DNA from: Kazachstania africana CBS 2517
Lineage: Eukaryota > Ascomycota > Saccharomycetes > Saccharomycetales > Saccharomycetaceae
Length of the DNA stretch: 64,000 nucleotides
Direction of reading: 5' to 3'
Assembly: GCF_000304475.1 (NCBI RefSeq)
Contig: NC_018943.1
Location: 682,001-746,000, forward strand
This document shows positions 38,863 through 48,559 of this stretch, one piece after another (positions within the stretch are counted from its first letter, which is position 1; every line of letters begins with the position of its first letter). A model generated the notes under the pieces. The model did not search any database. It had not been told where the DNA came from and saw only the letters and a program-made list of their open reading frames with translations. The translations under genes were made by a program, and so were the position numbers.

Positions 38863-39028
38863 CTTTTATACACTATAGTACGTGTAGGATATAACCGTAT
38901 TTTAAATAAATCATCTGTTTTTTTTTTTTTAAAAAAAAGTAACTGAAAAATAGTATTCTTATAGAGCTCATCGCAAGCATTTGATAGTCACTGTAACGTT
39001 TCATCTGTAACAGCTGGGCATTAACATC

Positions 39029-39538
39029 ATGGGATCAGGGGATTTGAACTTATTGAAATCATGGAATCCCAAATTAGTCAAAAATAGAAAGAAGGTTTGG
39101 GAAACTGAACAGGAATTATTGAAAGAAGAACAAAAACTAGAAGAAAGACGTAAAGAGATCGAAAAAGAAAGAGAATTAAATGAATTAATCAACTCTGACG
39201 TCAATCATGGTAAAAGTCAAAAACAGACAGGGCTTGAATGGATGTATAAATCCGTTACTTTTGATGAAAATGAGGACTATTTACTTGGAAAGAAAAAATT
39301 GGATACAACTATTATTAAGAATAAACCAATAGATGATAAGCCCAAGAAAGATACTACTATCGCTGCTGAACGTCCCAAGTATGACTATTCTAATGACGAT
39401 CCCATGAGTAAGTTTAACAAAGTCCAGAAAAGGTCAAGACCAGTTGAGAAAAAGAAAGTCTCTAAACCATCAGTTACCAGAAAGAACACTAATACTGCTA
39501 CTACCGTTACAAAAAATTATAAAGATTTTGACTATTAG
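39029..39538 (+). CDS. CWC25: Spliceosome step-one factor Cwc25
   Basis: The 169-residue protein (S. cerevisiae 179) opens with the conserved [16 protein letters not shown], which inserts near the branch helix, followed by a charged helix, SGLEWMYxx-like sequence (GLEWMYKS, about 70-77), [10 protein letters not shown] and DDPMSKF. Cwc25 joins the spliceosome after Prp2 to promote the first step. It ends tail-to-tail with VPS75, the two stop codons overlapping by 4 bp (39535-39538). Confidence 0.95.
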   Translation: MGSGDLNLLKSWNPKLVKNRKKVWETEQELLKEEQKLEERRKEIEKERELNELINSDVNHGKSQKQTGLEWMYKSVTFDENEDYLLGKKKLDTTIIKNKPIDDKPKKDTTIAAERPKYDYSNDDPMSKFNKVQKRSRPVEKKKVSKPSVTRKNTNTATTVTKNYKDFDY

Positions 39539-40379
39539 ATTTTGCTTTTCTTCTTTGGCGGTTCATCATTCTCACTTTCTTCATTATCTATGTCCAAGGG
39601 CTCTTCGGCGCTGTCATAATCAGAATCACTTGCCTCATCTTCAAGGTCTCTCTGTGCTTCTGTATAGTATTTCACACAGTATGGATACAAATCTTCACTA
39701 AACAATGTAGCAAAGGAATCACCGTGTGGGAACTCTTTTCCTGGTTTTAACCCAGTCCATTTGAACCAACCGAAAAATGATTTCATACCTTTTCTATAGT
39801 TTCTTTTACCTTCGTCACTTTTCTTATCTTCAATCAGTGAAGGGTTTATTGAATTGTACGACTTGGGCCATATAATTTCGACTGATTCACTAATCAATTT
39901 TTCACCCTCCACAGATTCATCTTCACTTTCACTATCTTTATTGTCTTCAGGAATTATTTTAATCAATTTAAATGCCTTTGTAACGGTTTGTGCTGGGAAA
40001 TCACCTTCGATTTCATTAAATTTGAAAGTAATGCTAAAATTACCAACATTTTCCTCGTCATAATCAACAATAATTTGATTGATACAATCAACGTATTTGA
40101 AATCTGATGCTCTTATAAAATTAACAAAATTGGAATGTTGCGATAGTATAATTTTCCAAAATGAATCTATCGAATCAATAAGTTTGTCTCTTTTTAAATA
40201 AATCGGTTTATATTTCAGTATTTTGAACTTTTCAATCTCTTTTTCAATTTTTTCAATTTCAACTTCATTCTCAGCTAGCTCGAGAAAAGCTTTGCTCATT
40301 TCACTTTCTTCACTCCTGTATATCCATTATAGTTAGTAAATTGAGTCTTTCTGCGGAATTTCACAGTTAGCACATACAT
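39535..40379 (-). CDS. VPS75: NAP-family histone chaperone Vps75, intron splits the start codon
   Basis: Exon 1 contributes only AT (40379-40378); exon 2 is 39535-40315 and supplies G to complete the ATG. The product has 260 residues (S. cerevisiae 264). It has a long N-terminal dimerisation helix (about 8-55), the NAP earmuff domain with [19 protein letters not shown] and [19 protein letters not shown], and an acidic C-terminal tail ending PPKKKSKI, a likely nuclear signal. Vps75 partners Rtt109 for H3 acetylation. If the intron were retained, the first usable in-frame ATG is codon 7 (40297-40299), giving 254 residues. Confidence 0.9.
40316..40377 (-). other. Spliceosomal intron of VPS75 (62 nt), inside the start codon
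   Basis: On the minus strand the donor GTATGT runs 40377-40372, immediately after AT; the branch site TACTAAC is 40338-40332; the acceptor ACAG ends at 40316, 17 nt past the branch adenosine. The exon 2 G at 40315 completes ATG, and the spliced frame reads [11 protein letters not shown]. Confidence 0.88.
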
Positions 40380-40558
40380 GATAAGCGTAATCTTGATATT
40401 CTGAACTCTGCCTTATCTTTTTATATACACTAGTAATTTTTTTTTCAAAAGCATCGCAAATTTTCTTGTATGTCACTACTGGAAAATCAAAGCGAAATCG
40501 CTCCTTTTACATATTAAATCGTTATTTGAAGAGAGATTTATTTATCATAATATACAAA

Positions 40559-42853
40559 TTATTTATTACCGAAATACTCTTCGTGAAGTTTTCTTTGTTG
40601 TTCCCATTGCTTCTTTAATTTTTTAGTCATACTTTTTGTAATTTCATTACCATCTTTATCTTTAGTTGGAATACCTTCGTTATCCCATTCAGAATACAAG
40701 TCGCCGTTCTTGAACATTTCTAAAGGTGAGACCTTGGCTTTTTCTTTTCTTTCCCTTTCCTTTTGTTCATTGAGCTTTTGTTGTTGCAATTTTTTCAACT
40801 TTTTAGCTTCTTCTCTGGCTTCCTTTTCTTGATTGATACTAATAATCTCATTCTTTTCTTCGTCAGTTAAAAATTTGATCAAGGCTGCCTGTCCGTTTCT
40901 ATCGTCTAATGATACATTCAAGTTTAGTAAATCATGATCTCTAATATAATCAGTAGCTTTCAAAAATTCGGAATAGTTTTCTTTGTCAATAGCCATGCTA
41001 CGAACTTGATCTCTGAAAGTTGATAAAACCTTGACATACGGCGTAGCAATGTCTTCAACACTACCAGAAGAAATTTGATCATCACCGTTGGAAGGACTTG
41101 ACCAACCGAGACCATCTGGACGTGAGGGGAAACCAATAACATCAAGAATCTTGGTGACGTATTTACAAATGGCTAAGACTGGTTCAATTCTAATTTCAGA
41201 ACCAACACTAGAAATATATGTGTTGGTCAATGAAACTACTTCAACTAATGCTTTTAAAGATTGTGGTGTTGATAAATTATCACAGAATGAACTATGAACT
41301 TTTTCTTGGGTGGTTTTTAAATTATCTAATAATTTCTTTTCTAAGGAACCTAGTTTCTTTGAGATATGATTCTTTTCATTGGAATGAATGAAATCGTTAT
41401 TTAAGGCTCTAACATTCTTGAAAAAGTTGTGGAATGAAGTTTCAACAGATTTCGCTTCGTTGATTAGACTTTCTTTGAAATCTAACTGATTATTCCATTG
41501 AACTGATGCAAATGCCAATCTTAATTGTCTGGCAGAGAATTTACTCAAAGCTTCATCGATGGTGATGAAATTTTTCAAAGATTTAGACATCTTTTGTCCC
41601 TCGATATGTAGATGACCAGTATGTAAGAAATAGTTGATCCATTGATGATTATCGTGTTTTGCTTCGGACTGAGCTAGTTCGTTATCGTGATGTGGGAATG
41701 CTAAATCAATACCACCAGAATGGATATCTATTTGAGAACCCAAGACGTCAGAGGCCATGACGGAACATTCAATATGCCATCCCGGTCTACCTTTGCCCCA
41801 AGGTGATTCCCATTCAGGTTCACCTGGTTTTGAAGTTTTCCAAAGGGCAAAATCGTTCTTTGATCTCTTACCTGTTGTATTAATTGATAATGAACCTTCA
41901 CCATCATTAATTAAATCTAACTTACCCTTGTTCCAAGGTTGACACTTAGCATAGTCATGCTTTGAACTGGAATCAAATCTTACAGTATCGAAATAGACTG
42001 AACCATCATCGGTAGCATATGCATAACCGTTATCGATAATGTCTTTGACAAACTGGACAATTTCTGGAACATACTCAGATACTCTTGTAGTGACGCTTGG
42101 AGGTAGAACGTTTAAGTGTGCCATATCATTATTAAATTGTTGTTCCCAGTATGCAGGTAGTTTTCTGAAAATTTCTGGGTCATTTACAGATGAACCTGAT
42201 TCTTTATCAAGGGCTGGGACTAAAGTGTCCTTAGCTAGTGCGAAAAATTCATCTTTAGAGATCTTATCATTTGATTCGATAGCCTTGATAGTATTTTGAA
42301 TGGCAGTAATATACATTGGAAACTTGGGGTTGTTCGTCTTTTCCAATTCGAAATCGACAGTCTTGAACCATTCTTGAAATGAAGCAATGCTGTCCACTTT
42401 ATCAAGGTTCAATTGACTTGCAATAAATTGTGTTAAAGTATCTTGAACTTTGGTAATGATGCTGTCATTAATTTTCTCCGTTTCATTGACGAATTTCTCG
42501 TAAAGATAATTTTGTCTGGCCCTAATAATAATCTTATCGTCGATATCAGTGACATTTTGAACAAAATTGATATCGTAACCAAAATATTTTTCCATAATTC
42601 TTCTGTTAATATCAATAGAAACGTAGTTTCTGGCATGACCCATGTGGGACGCATCATAGACAGTAGGACCACAAGAATACCAACTGACAAGATTGGTTCC
42701 GGATAGAGGAATAAATTCTTCTTTATCTCTGGTCAAACTGTTATACAGTTTCAAAACAGGCTTTTTAGCAACCACTGGCTGCGGCTTGTACCATTTAGGT
42801 TGGACGACTTTTGGTGTAGACATTTTCGAGATCAGCGACCTTACCTTGATCAT
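40559..42853 (-). CDS. CRS1: Cysteinyl-tRNA synthetase, probably dual-targeted
   Basis: The 764-residue protein (S. cerevisiae 767) is a class I synthetase: the Cys-binding SCGPTVYD, the HIGH-type motif HMGHARN, zinc-site residues in WHIECSVMA and FPHHDNE, and KMSKS. A Lys/Glu-rich C-terminal extension is eukaryotic. Two in-frame ATGs are available: 42853 starts MIKVRSLISK, a short basic amphipathic leader that could target mitochondria, and 42823 starts MSTPKVVQPKWYKPQ, which matches the cytosolic form. As I recall, S. cerevisiae makes both forms from this gene by alternative transcription starts. Confidence 0.95.
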   Translation of the reverse strand: MIKVRSLISKMSTPKVVQPKWYKPQPVVAKKPVLKLYNSLTRDKEEFIPLSGTNLVSWYSCGPTVYDASHMGHARNYVSIDINRRIMEKYFGYDINFVQNVTDIDDKIIIRARQNYLYEKFVNETEKINDSIITKVQDTLTQFIASQLNLDKVDSIASFQEWFKTVDFELEKTNNPKFPMYITAIQNTIKAIESNDKISKDEFFALAKDTLVPALDKESGSSVNDPEIFRKLPAYWEQQFNNDMAHLNVLPPSVTTRVSEYVPEIVQFVKDIIDNGYAYATDDGSVYFDTVRFDSSSKHDYAKCQPWNKGKLDLINDGEGSLSINTTGKRSKNDFALWKTSKPGEPEWESPWGKGRPGWHIECSVMASDVLGSQIDIHSGGIDLAFPHHDNELAQSEAKHDNHQWINYFLHTGHLHIEGQKMSKSLKNFITIDEALSKFSARQLRLAFASVQWNNQLDFKESLINEAKSVETSFHNFFKNVRALNNDFIHSNEKNHISKKLGSLEKKLLDNLKTTQEKVHSSFCDNLSTPQSLKALVEVVSLTNTYISSVGSEIRIEPVLAICKYVTKILDVIGFPSRPDGLGWSSPSNGDDQISSGSVEDIATPYVKVLSTFRDQVRSMAIDKENYSEFLKATDYIRDHDLLNLNVSLDDRNGQAALIKFLTDEEKNEIISINQEKEAREEAKKLKKLQQQKLNEQKERERKEKAKVSPLEMFKNGDLYSEWDNEGIPTKDKDGNEITKSMTKKLKKQWEQQRKLHEEYFGNK

Positions 42854-42983
42854 TCAAGAAATGATGTAACAACAATAACAACACAGACCAACTTAACCTT
42901 TCGCAGCTTAACTAATGTCTTTCTCTGACACATCTCAATACAGCAAGAAAAGAGAGAGGAAAATTTTTTGCAACTATATCTTC

Positions 42984-42990
42984 CGGGTAA
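42984..42990. promoter_or_regulatory. Reb1 site in the CRS1-RPA49 divergent promoter
   Basis: CGGGTAA, the Reb1 core, stands between divergent CRS1 and RPA49. Confidence 0.5.
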
Positions 42991-43013
42991 TGGGCATCGG
43001 ATATCTGATTGAC

Positions 43014-43047
43014 AAAATTTGAAAAATTTGAAAAATTTTGAGATGAG
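43014..43047 (+). promoter_or_regulatory. RRPE-like repeats plus PAC core upstream of RPA49
   Basis: AAAAATTT occurs at 43022-43029 and 43031-43038, preceded by AAAATTT at 43014-43020, and a GATGAG PAC core follows at 43042-43047, about 65 bp ahead of the ATG. RRPE with PAC is the ribosome-biogenesis regulon signature. Confidence 0.6.
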
Positions 43048-43109
43048 TTGCAGAAATGAATGATAGTTTCACAAGGTGAAAGGAAGGGAAATAACACAAC
43101 TTAGTTGCG

Positions 43110-44345
43110 ATGTCTAAGAGATCTATTACGGAGATTGAGGTAGAAGCTTACCAGGAACATAATTCTGCTATAGTGGGCAGTTTTTTCAAGGGTGTTCGGG
43201 TGCCAAAGGATACGAAATTCGACTTGTACAGAAAGAAGGCTTCTAAGAGTGATTTCATACTACACGGTGAAAATGAGAGGTTAGAATATGAGGGCTCCAC
43301 TGATGGTTTGAGCAAAGATGGTACGCAGTCTGTTATTGGTGTTTTTAATAAGGAAAAGAACTCTATTGAATTATACAGGGCACCTATCCTAGTGTCAAAA
43401 GTTATTTCCAAATCAACGAAGAGACTTGCTGGCCCTGAAATTAAGAATGCTGAAGTTAGAGCATCTGTCTCAAGAAATGCCCTAGGTGAAGCTTTCGGTT
43501 CAAAGAAGGCTAAAAAGGCTATTGCCGACTTAGAAAGAAATCGTATTGATTCTGATAAGTTAACTGATGTTGCTATCGATATCGTAGACTCCGTCAGAAC
43601 TGCATCTAAGGATTTACCGACTAGAAAAGAATTGGACGAAGCTGTTTCTAACGATAGACCAACTCCATTAGCTAACTTGGAAGCTACAGACGTTGAACAA
43701 ATTTATCCACTCGAAAATATAATACCAAAGAGAGAATTACAATTCATTCGTGTTGGCCACATCTTAAAAGAAACCGATAATGAAAAGAGATTGGAATTTT
43801 TCCCATTCACTTCATCTAAGTATATTTCCAAGAAATTAGTGACCTTAACTCAGCCATCTCAAATGGTTAAATTACAATTATTGTACTACTTATCATTACT
43901 ATTGGGTGTCTACGAAAATAGAAGAGTGAACAATAAAGTCAAGCTACTAGAAAGAATAAACTCCCCACCAGAAACTTTAATCGATGGTGTTCTAGACAGA
44001 TTTACCGTCGCTAGACCAGGCCAATTTGGTAGATCAAAAGATCGTTCTTTCTTCGTCAATCCACAAAATGAGGATAAATTACTGTGTTACATTTTAACGA
44101 TCGTGCTACATTTAGATAACTTCATTGTGGAAATTTCTCCGTTAGCTCAAGAATTAGGTCTCAAACCTTCTAAAATTGTTTCCCTATTCAGAACTATTGG
44201 TGCTATTGTCAAAGGTGCCACTGTTGCTCAAGCAGATGCTTTCGGCATTCCAAAGAGTGCTGCTAACACTTACAAAATAGCTACTTTGAAGGTCCCCTTC
44301 AAGTTACCAGAAATGGTCAGAAGAGGTAGAGCTGCAAGACGTTAG
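43110..44345 (+). CDS. RPA49: RNA polymerase I subunit A49
   Basis: The 411-residue protein (S. cerevisiae 415) has an N-terminal dimerisation module that pairs with A34.5 (about residues 1-110), a linker, and a C-terminal tandem winged-helix domain (about 185-411) ending in basic VRRGRAARR. A49/A34.5 is the TFIIF-like heterodimer of Pol I. The order CRS1-RPA49 is as in S. cerevisiae, but MPA43, expected next, is missing. Confidence 0.95.
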   Translation: MSKRSITEIEVEAYQEHNSAIVGSFFKGVRVPKDTKFDLYRKKASKSDFILHGENERLEYEGSTDGLSKDGTQSVIGVFNKEKNSIELYRAPILVSKVISKSTKRLAGPEIKNAEVRASVSRNALGEAFGSKKAKKAIADLERNRIDSDKLTDVAIDIVDSVRTASKDLPTRKELDEAVSNDRPTPLANLEATDVEQIYPLENIIPKRELQFIRVGHILKETDNEKRLEFFPFTSSKYISKKLVTLTQPSQMVKLQLLYYLSLLLGVYENRRVNNKVKLLERINSPPETLIDGVLDRFTVARPGQFGRSKDRSFFVNPQNEDKLLCYILTIVLHLDNFIVEISPLAQELGLKPSKIVSLFRTIGAIVKGATVAQADAFGIPKSAANTYKIATLKVPFKLPEMVRRGRAARR

Positions 44346-44653
44346 AATTCAATCCAAGTGCACTTCTGTATACATTGTATATTAGTATCCCTTATATAAA
44401 GTCATTATTATCTGTATAAACAAAGTGGTTCCACAAAAGCATAAAAAATAGCGTCATATATAGAGCTTAAAACTACAACTTCAGATATTCCTGCTATACA
44501 ATTACTTGTCCACCTCTCTTTTCAACATCATGAACTTTCAAGACGTGCCTTATTAAGCTAACAATGACACTTAACTTTATTCGTAGAAGTATTAAAGTAG
44601 TTTATAATGCACTAGATGTTGCGCAGGCTAGGTATTTATATTAATAAAAGGCT
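44346..44653. other. Convergent intergenic region RPA49-RAD50
   Basis: About 310 bp of AT-rich 3' flanks. In S. cerevisiae MPA43 (YNL249C) lies here; I see no trace of it. Confidence 0.5.
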
Positions 44654-47600
44654 TTAGTACTCACTTACTTTATTGATATCGACCCATTCAATTTGAGATT
44701 TTTGTCTATCATCTCTCCTCACTTTGAAAAAATGGTCAGCAAATTGTGATGCACCCATATGGCTCAAAAATTTCTCATCATGGGTAATAACAATCAGCTG
44801 GAAGTTTTTTTGGTGTCTTCTAAAATGAATTATATTATTTAATGATTTCGCTAGGGATTCGATATTCTCTTCGTCTAGATTGGTTGTGGGTTCATCAAGA
44901 GCAATGACACCGCAATTAATACCAAATGTCTCGGACAATGCGAGTCTGATTATAATGGAAGCAAGAACTTTCTGTCCGGCAGAGCACCTGCCTCTCATAT
45001 CCAACTCAGCATCTTGTTTATACATTACAACCCTATAATTATAAGACTTGCCTCTTACTGTAGAACTGACTTCATCAGACCTGATTTTGATCGTATCGAT
45101 ATCAGTCCCACTGTACGTCCGCTTCCACAACTCATCGATGATCCTATTAATATCTTCCATTTTGAGACCATGATATCTCATGATAGCACTGTCAAGTGCC
45201 TTCGAGTACGTGTCGATATCGTCTGTGACTAGTGTTCTAGTTTGCAACTCAACCCATTCCTTGTGAAACTTATTATCAACGTCCTTGAAATCCGAGCGTA
45301 ATTGTAACTGCAAAGAATTGATTTGATTTTGTAATTGTTTCATTTCTCCTAATCTACCTGCATTTTCTGCGCTCAACTTCTCGTACTCATTCCTTAGTTG
45401 CGATGATTCATGTTGATATTTGTCTCTCTTCGCTTTTGCATTTTGAATATCCAAACTGTTAATTTGGCTCTTGATATCATTCAGCTTCTTTTTCAGATCT
45501 AGTAGCTCTATATTTTGTGAAAGGTTTCTTTTTTCGTTGTTAGAATCCTTTAATTTTTGTTTTTGGTCATTTAGTTCGTTATTCTTGAAGTCAATTTGCT
45601 GATTTAATTCAGCTAATTCTAGTTCAGAGCGTTCAAGCTCCCGTGTACATTGAGAAAGCAAACTTTCGTCATACTGGGTAATTTCATTCCAAATACTAGA
45701 AACGGTGTTTATGTCGTTATTGATCTTATTCAGTGTATCTCTCTTAGAACTCATTTTACTGTTAAATTCAGCTTTTACATTATTTGTTTCTTGCTCCAAA
45801 AAAATTCTTTGACTATGTAATTCATCGACCTCTGAAGTCAACTGCCCAAGTTTTGATTCTATTTCTTTGATCCTATTACGTTTAGACTTCATATTATTTT
45901 CCGTATTTTGTTTACGCACTAAAGATCTTTCCATCTCATTAATAGCCATTGTTTTTTTCTTTATTGTGGTGATTAAAGCAGAGTGCCCTCGTATTTTACC
46001 TTCCCTTGCCATTTGCAGTTCATTTATAGCTTTACGTAGACCACGAAGATGGTCACTTTTATTCTTTTGTAGTTGCTGTAATTCATCCACTGTAAATACT
46101 TCACCATCAGAACTGCCGTAAATCTTCAATTGCTCTAAGATCTGACTGGATTCCGCATCGAGTTGTTTTAGCTCCTTTTTTAAAGTAATAATTGTTTCCA
46201 CATAGGCACGTAGTTCCTTTTCAACTAGAACCTGGTCTTCTTTTAGCTCATTATTCTTGGTTTCCATAGTCAAAAGCTGCTCGCGTAAAGATGTTGTTAG
46301 TTCCTGAGCCTTTTTGGAGTCAATTTTGATTTTATTAATCCTTTCCCATGATGAGTTAAGTAAGGTGAAATCTTTCTCCAAGGACCGTAAACTATCCAAA
46401 AATTCCTTCTCTTCCTTTACTACTTCCTTTAAAGCTGTCTCAAACTTCGCTTCAGTTTTTGCCTTTAGATTCTGTAATATCTCATTTTTGAATTCAACAG
46501 TATCAAAACTTCTCAAACAGAGATAACAAGAATTATCATACTCAGCAACTTCTAGCGCCTTCCTATTGAAATCGAGAGTTGTTTGATGCATTTTCAAATT
46601 TTCCAGGGCTGTTCTGTAGGACAACTCCGCCTCCTCAATAATTTTGTCATATTCGCCTAATGGACAGTCCTCTGGGAGCGCATTTTCTAGGTTTCTTTTT
46701 ATATCATTTTCAGTTTTTTGGTTGGTAACGAGGTCATTTTGTAATGTAGTCAAATTATATGAGGATTCTGTAAATTTCTTCTCACATTCATGCAGTTCCC
46801 TATTCGATAACGCTATCTGCTTCTGTAAATTGATATAAATTTTCTTAAAATCTATATCGAGGTCGTCATTGGACATTAGATTCCAGCTTTTCGCTTTTGA
46901 GTTGTTTTCGAGTGATGTAGATGCATTTTCCAAAGCTTGGGACTTTTCCGCAATTGACTTCTTCAAAAGACCTAGTTTTGCGAAGAGGTCTGCTTGTTGA
47001 TTTGTTTTCTTGATTTTATCTTGAATTTCCTCGAGATCGTTTTCTGCAAGCAATATTTGTTCGTTCTTCTCCTTCAACTGAGCTCCCATTTGCTTTATCA
47101 CATCCGACTTTTCCCATTCTTCTAACTTCAAGGTAGTTTCAGCCAAGATTTTCTTTTCCTTCTCTAAATCATCTTCTGAGTATTCGGAAGTTATAATTTC
47201 TGATTCCATATTTGATATCTCATCGAGCAGTTTGTTCTTGTCAGCTTTGTAATAATCTAACTTCTGCGCCTGTACTGTATCTGAGTAGATAACTTTTGAC
47301 AGCTTTTCTTCTTGATCTTTAATCTTCTGGGATTCAGTTTCCTCGAATCGATCAAGGTCACTACAAAATTTTTCCTTATAGTGTTTTAACTGGTCGATGA
47401 AATTTGATGCTTCGACTGAGACTTCGAAACCATATCTTGTAGACATTTGACTCTGTAAATCTGTTAATCGGGTTTTATTCAATGCATACTTATTTAATTC
47501 AGCTTCTAGTTCACCTTGTCGCCTAGCTAGACTATTTGAATTGTTTTGGAATTCCTTGGATTTATCTTTCATTGCAAATAATTCCTCTTCAAACCTTTGA

Positions 47601-48559
47601 ACTTCTAATTCCTTCTCATGCAATGTATTCGAGAAGTTATCTAAGAGATCTTGTAATTCAGATTTCCCCAAGTTGATTGCATTTATGGAACTGGATAATC
47701 TTTCAATTTCATTTGACGTTAAGGATTCGAGAGTTTTCAGGTTTTCTGATTTGGATAATACTTCTTGAAAATCTTGATTTGATTTGAAGAGTTCATCAGA
47801 ACGTCTAGTTATATCGTTTAACTTGACTTCAATCGCTTTGACGTCTTCTTGGTACTCAGCATATTTGGCTTCTAAGTTGTGCAAGCTTCGTTTCGTGTTT
47901 TTTGATCTATCTCTGTCAACTTTCAAATGTTCCACAGATTGTTTCAATAGTTTTATATCGACGGCCATATCTTTCTTTATGATCTTTAAATTGTCTATAG
48001 CTTTCGTAAACTTCATCGCTTGAAAGATCTCATCGAACTTTTTCTTCAAGTTTGCTGGTTCACTCAAAGGCCAAAGACTGTCTTCCTGATGGCAAAATAT
48101 GACATATTCTAGGATAGCTTTAGGAACACCCATATACAAAGGCACCTGTGTATCGAGCTCTGTTGCTCTTGTACTCAAAGTGGTACGGCCTCCAGACCTG
48201 CTAATAGCTACTAACTGACCTTCAAGAGTCTTAAAAGTGTTCGTAGTCTTCTTTGCTAGTAACTGAATATTTCTGGTGACAATCATATTTAAGCCGTTGG
48301 CACTAGTAAAAGCCAATTTTACCTGCGCTCTGATATCTTTTTCGCCTGTAATCTTGGGATCATGAACGAATACTCCACCTTTACTATTAGGTGGCAGGTC
48401 ACCCGTTGTAGCATATTTCAAACATTCAATAATAGTTGTCTTACCTGATCCGTTGGTTCCCACAATTAAGGTCAACGGTGTACCAAATTCAATTGTCTCC
48501 CTATCATTGGAGTCAAAAGACCTTATACCTTGTATTGATAGTTTATATATAGCACTCAT
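44654..48559 (-). CDS. RAD50: MRX complex ATPase Rad50
   Basis: The 1301-residue protein (S. cerevisiae 1312) is an SMC-like ATPase: Walker A GTNGSGKTT at residues 34-42, long coiled-coil arms, the zinc hook CYLC at about 677-680, and the C-terminal half-domain with signature CSAGQKVLASIII and Walker B VIALDEPTTNLD. Head and tail assemble one nucleotide-binding domain pair with Mre11 and Xrs2 for double-strand break sensing, end processing and telomere upkeep. No frameshift is visible across 3.9 kb. It is divergent from an orphan-bearing region ahead of NRD1. Confidence 0.98.
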   Translation of the reverse strand: MSAIYKLSIQGIRSFDSNDRETIEFGTPLTLIVGTNGSGKTTIIECLKYATTGDLPPNSKGGVFVHDPKITGEKDIRAQVKLAFTSANGLNMIVTRNIQLLAKKTTNTFKTLEGQLVAISRSGGRTTLSTRATELDTQVPLYMGVPKAILEYVIFCHQEDSLWPLSEPANLKKKFDEIFQAMKFTKAIDNLKIIKKDMAVDIKLLKQSVEHLKVDRDRSKNTKRSLHNLEAKYAEYQEDVKAIEVKLNDITRRSDELFKSNQDFQEVLSKSENLKTLESLTSNEIERLSSSINAINLGKSELQDLLDNFSNTLHEKELEVQRFEEELFAMKDKSKEFQNNSNSLARRQGELEAELNKYALNKTRLTDLQSQMSTRYGFEVSVEASNFIDQLKHYKEKFCSDLDRFEETESQKIKDQEEKLSKVIYSDTVQAQKLDYYKADKNKLLDEISNMESEIITSEYSEDDLEKEKKILAETTLKLEEWEKSDVIKQMGAQLKEKNEQILLAENDLEEIQDKIKKTNQQADLFAKLGLLKKSIAEKSQALENASTSLENNSKAKSWNLMSNDDLDIDFKKIYINLQKQIALSNRELHECEKKFTESSYNLTTLQNDLVTNQKTENDIKRNLENALPEDCPLGEYDKIIEEAELSYRTALENLKMHQTTLDFNRKALEVAEYDNSCYLCLRSFDTVEFKNEILQNLKAKTEAKFETALKEVVKEEKEFLDSLRSLEKDFTLLNSSWERINKIKIDSKKAQELTTSLREQLLTMETKNNELKEDQVLVEKELRAYVETIITLKKELKQLDAESSQILEQLKIYGSSDGEVFTVDELQQLQKNKSDHLRGLRKAINELQMAREGKIRGHSALITTIKKKTMAINEMERSLVRKQNTENNMKSKRNRIKEIESKLGQLTSEVDELHSQRIFLEQETNNVKAEFNSKMSSKRDTLNKINNDINTVSSIWNEITQYDESLLSQCTRELERSELELAELNQQIDFKNNELNDQKQKLKDSNNEKRNLSQNIELLDLKKKLNDIKSQINSLDIQNAKAKRDKYQHESSQLRNEYEKLSAENAGRLGEMKQLQNQINSLQLQLRSDFKDVDNKFHKEWVELQTRTLVTDDIDTYSKALDSAIMRYHGLKMEDINRIIDELWKRTYSGTDIDTIKIRSDEVSSTVRGKSYNYRVVMYKQDAELDMRGRCSAGQKVLASIIIRLALSETFGINCGVIALDEPTTNLDEENIESLAKSLNNIIHFRRHQKNFQLIVITHDEKFLSHMGASQFADHFFKVRRDDRQKSQIEWVDINKVSEY

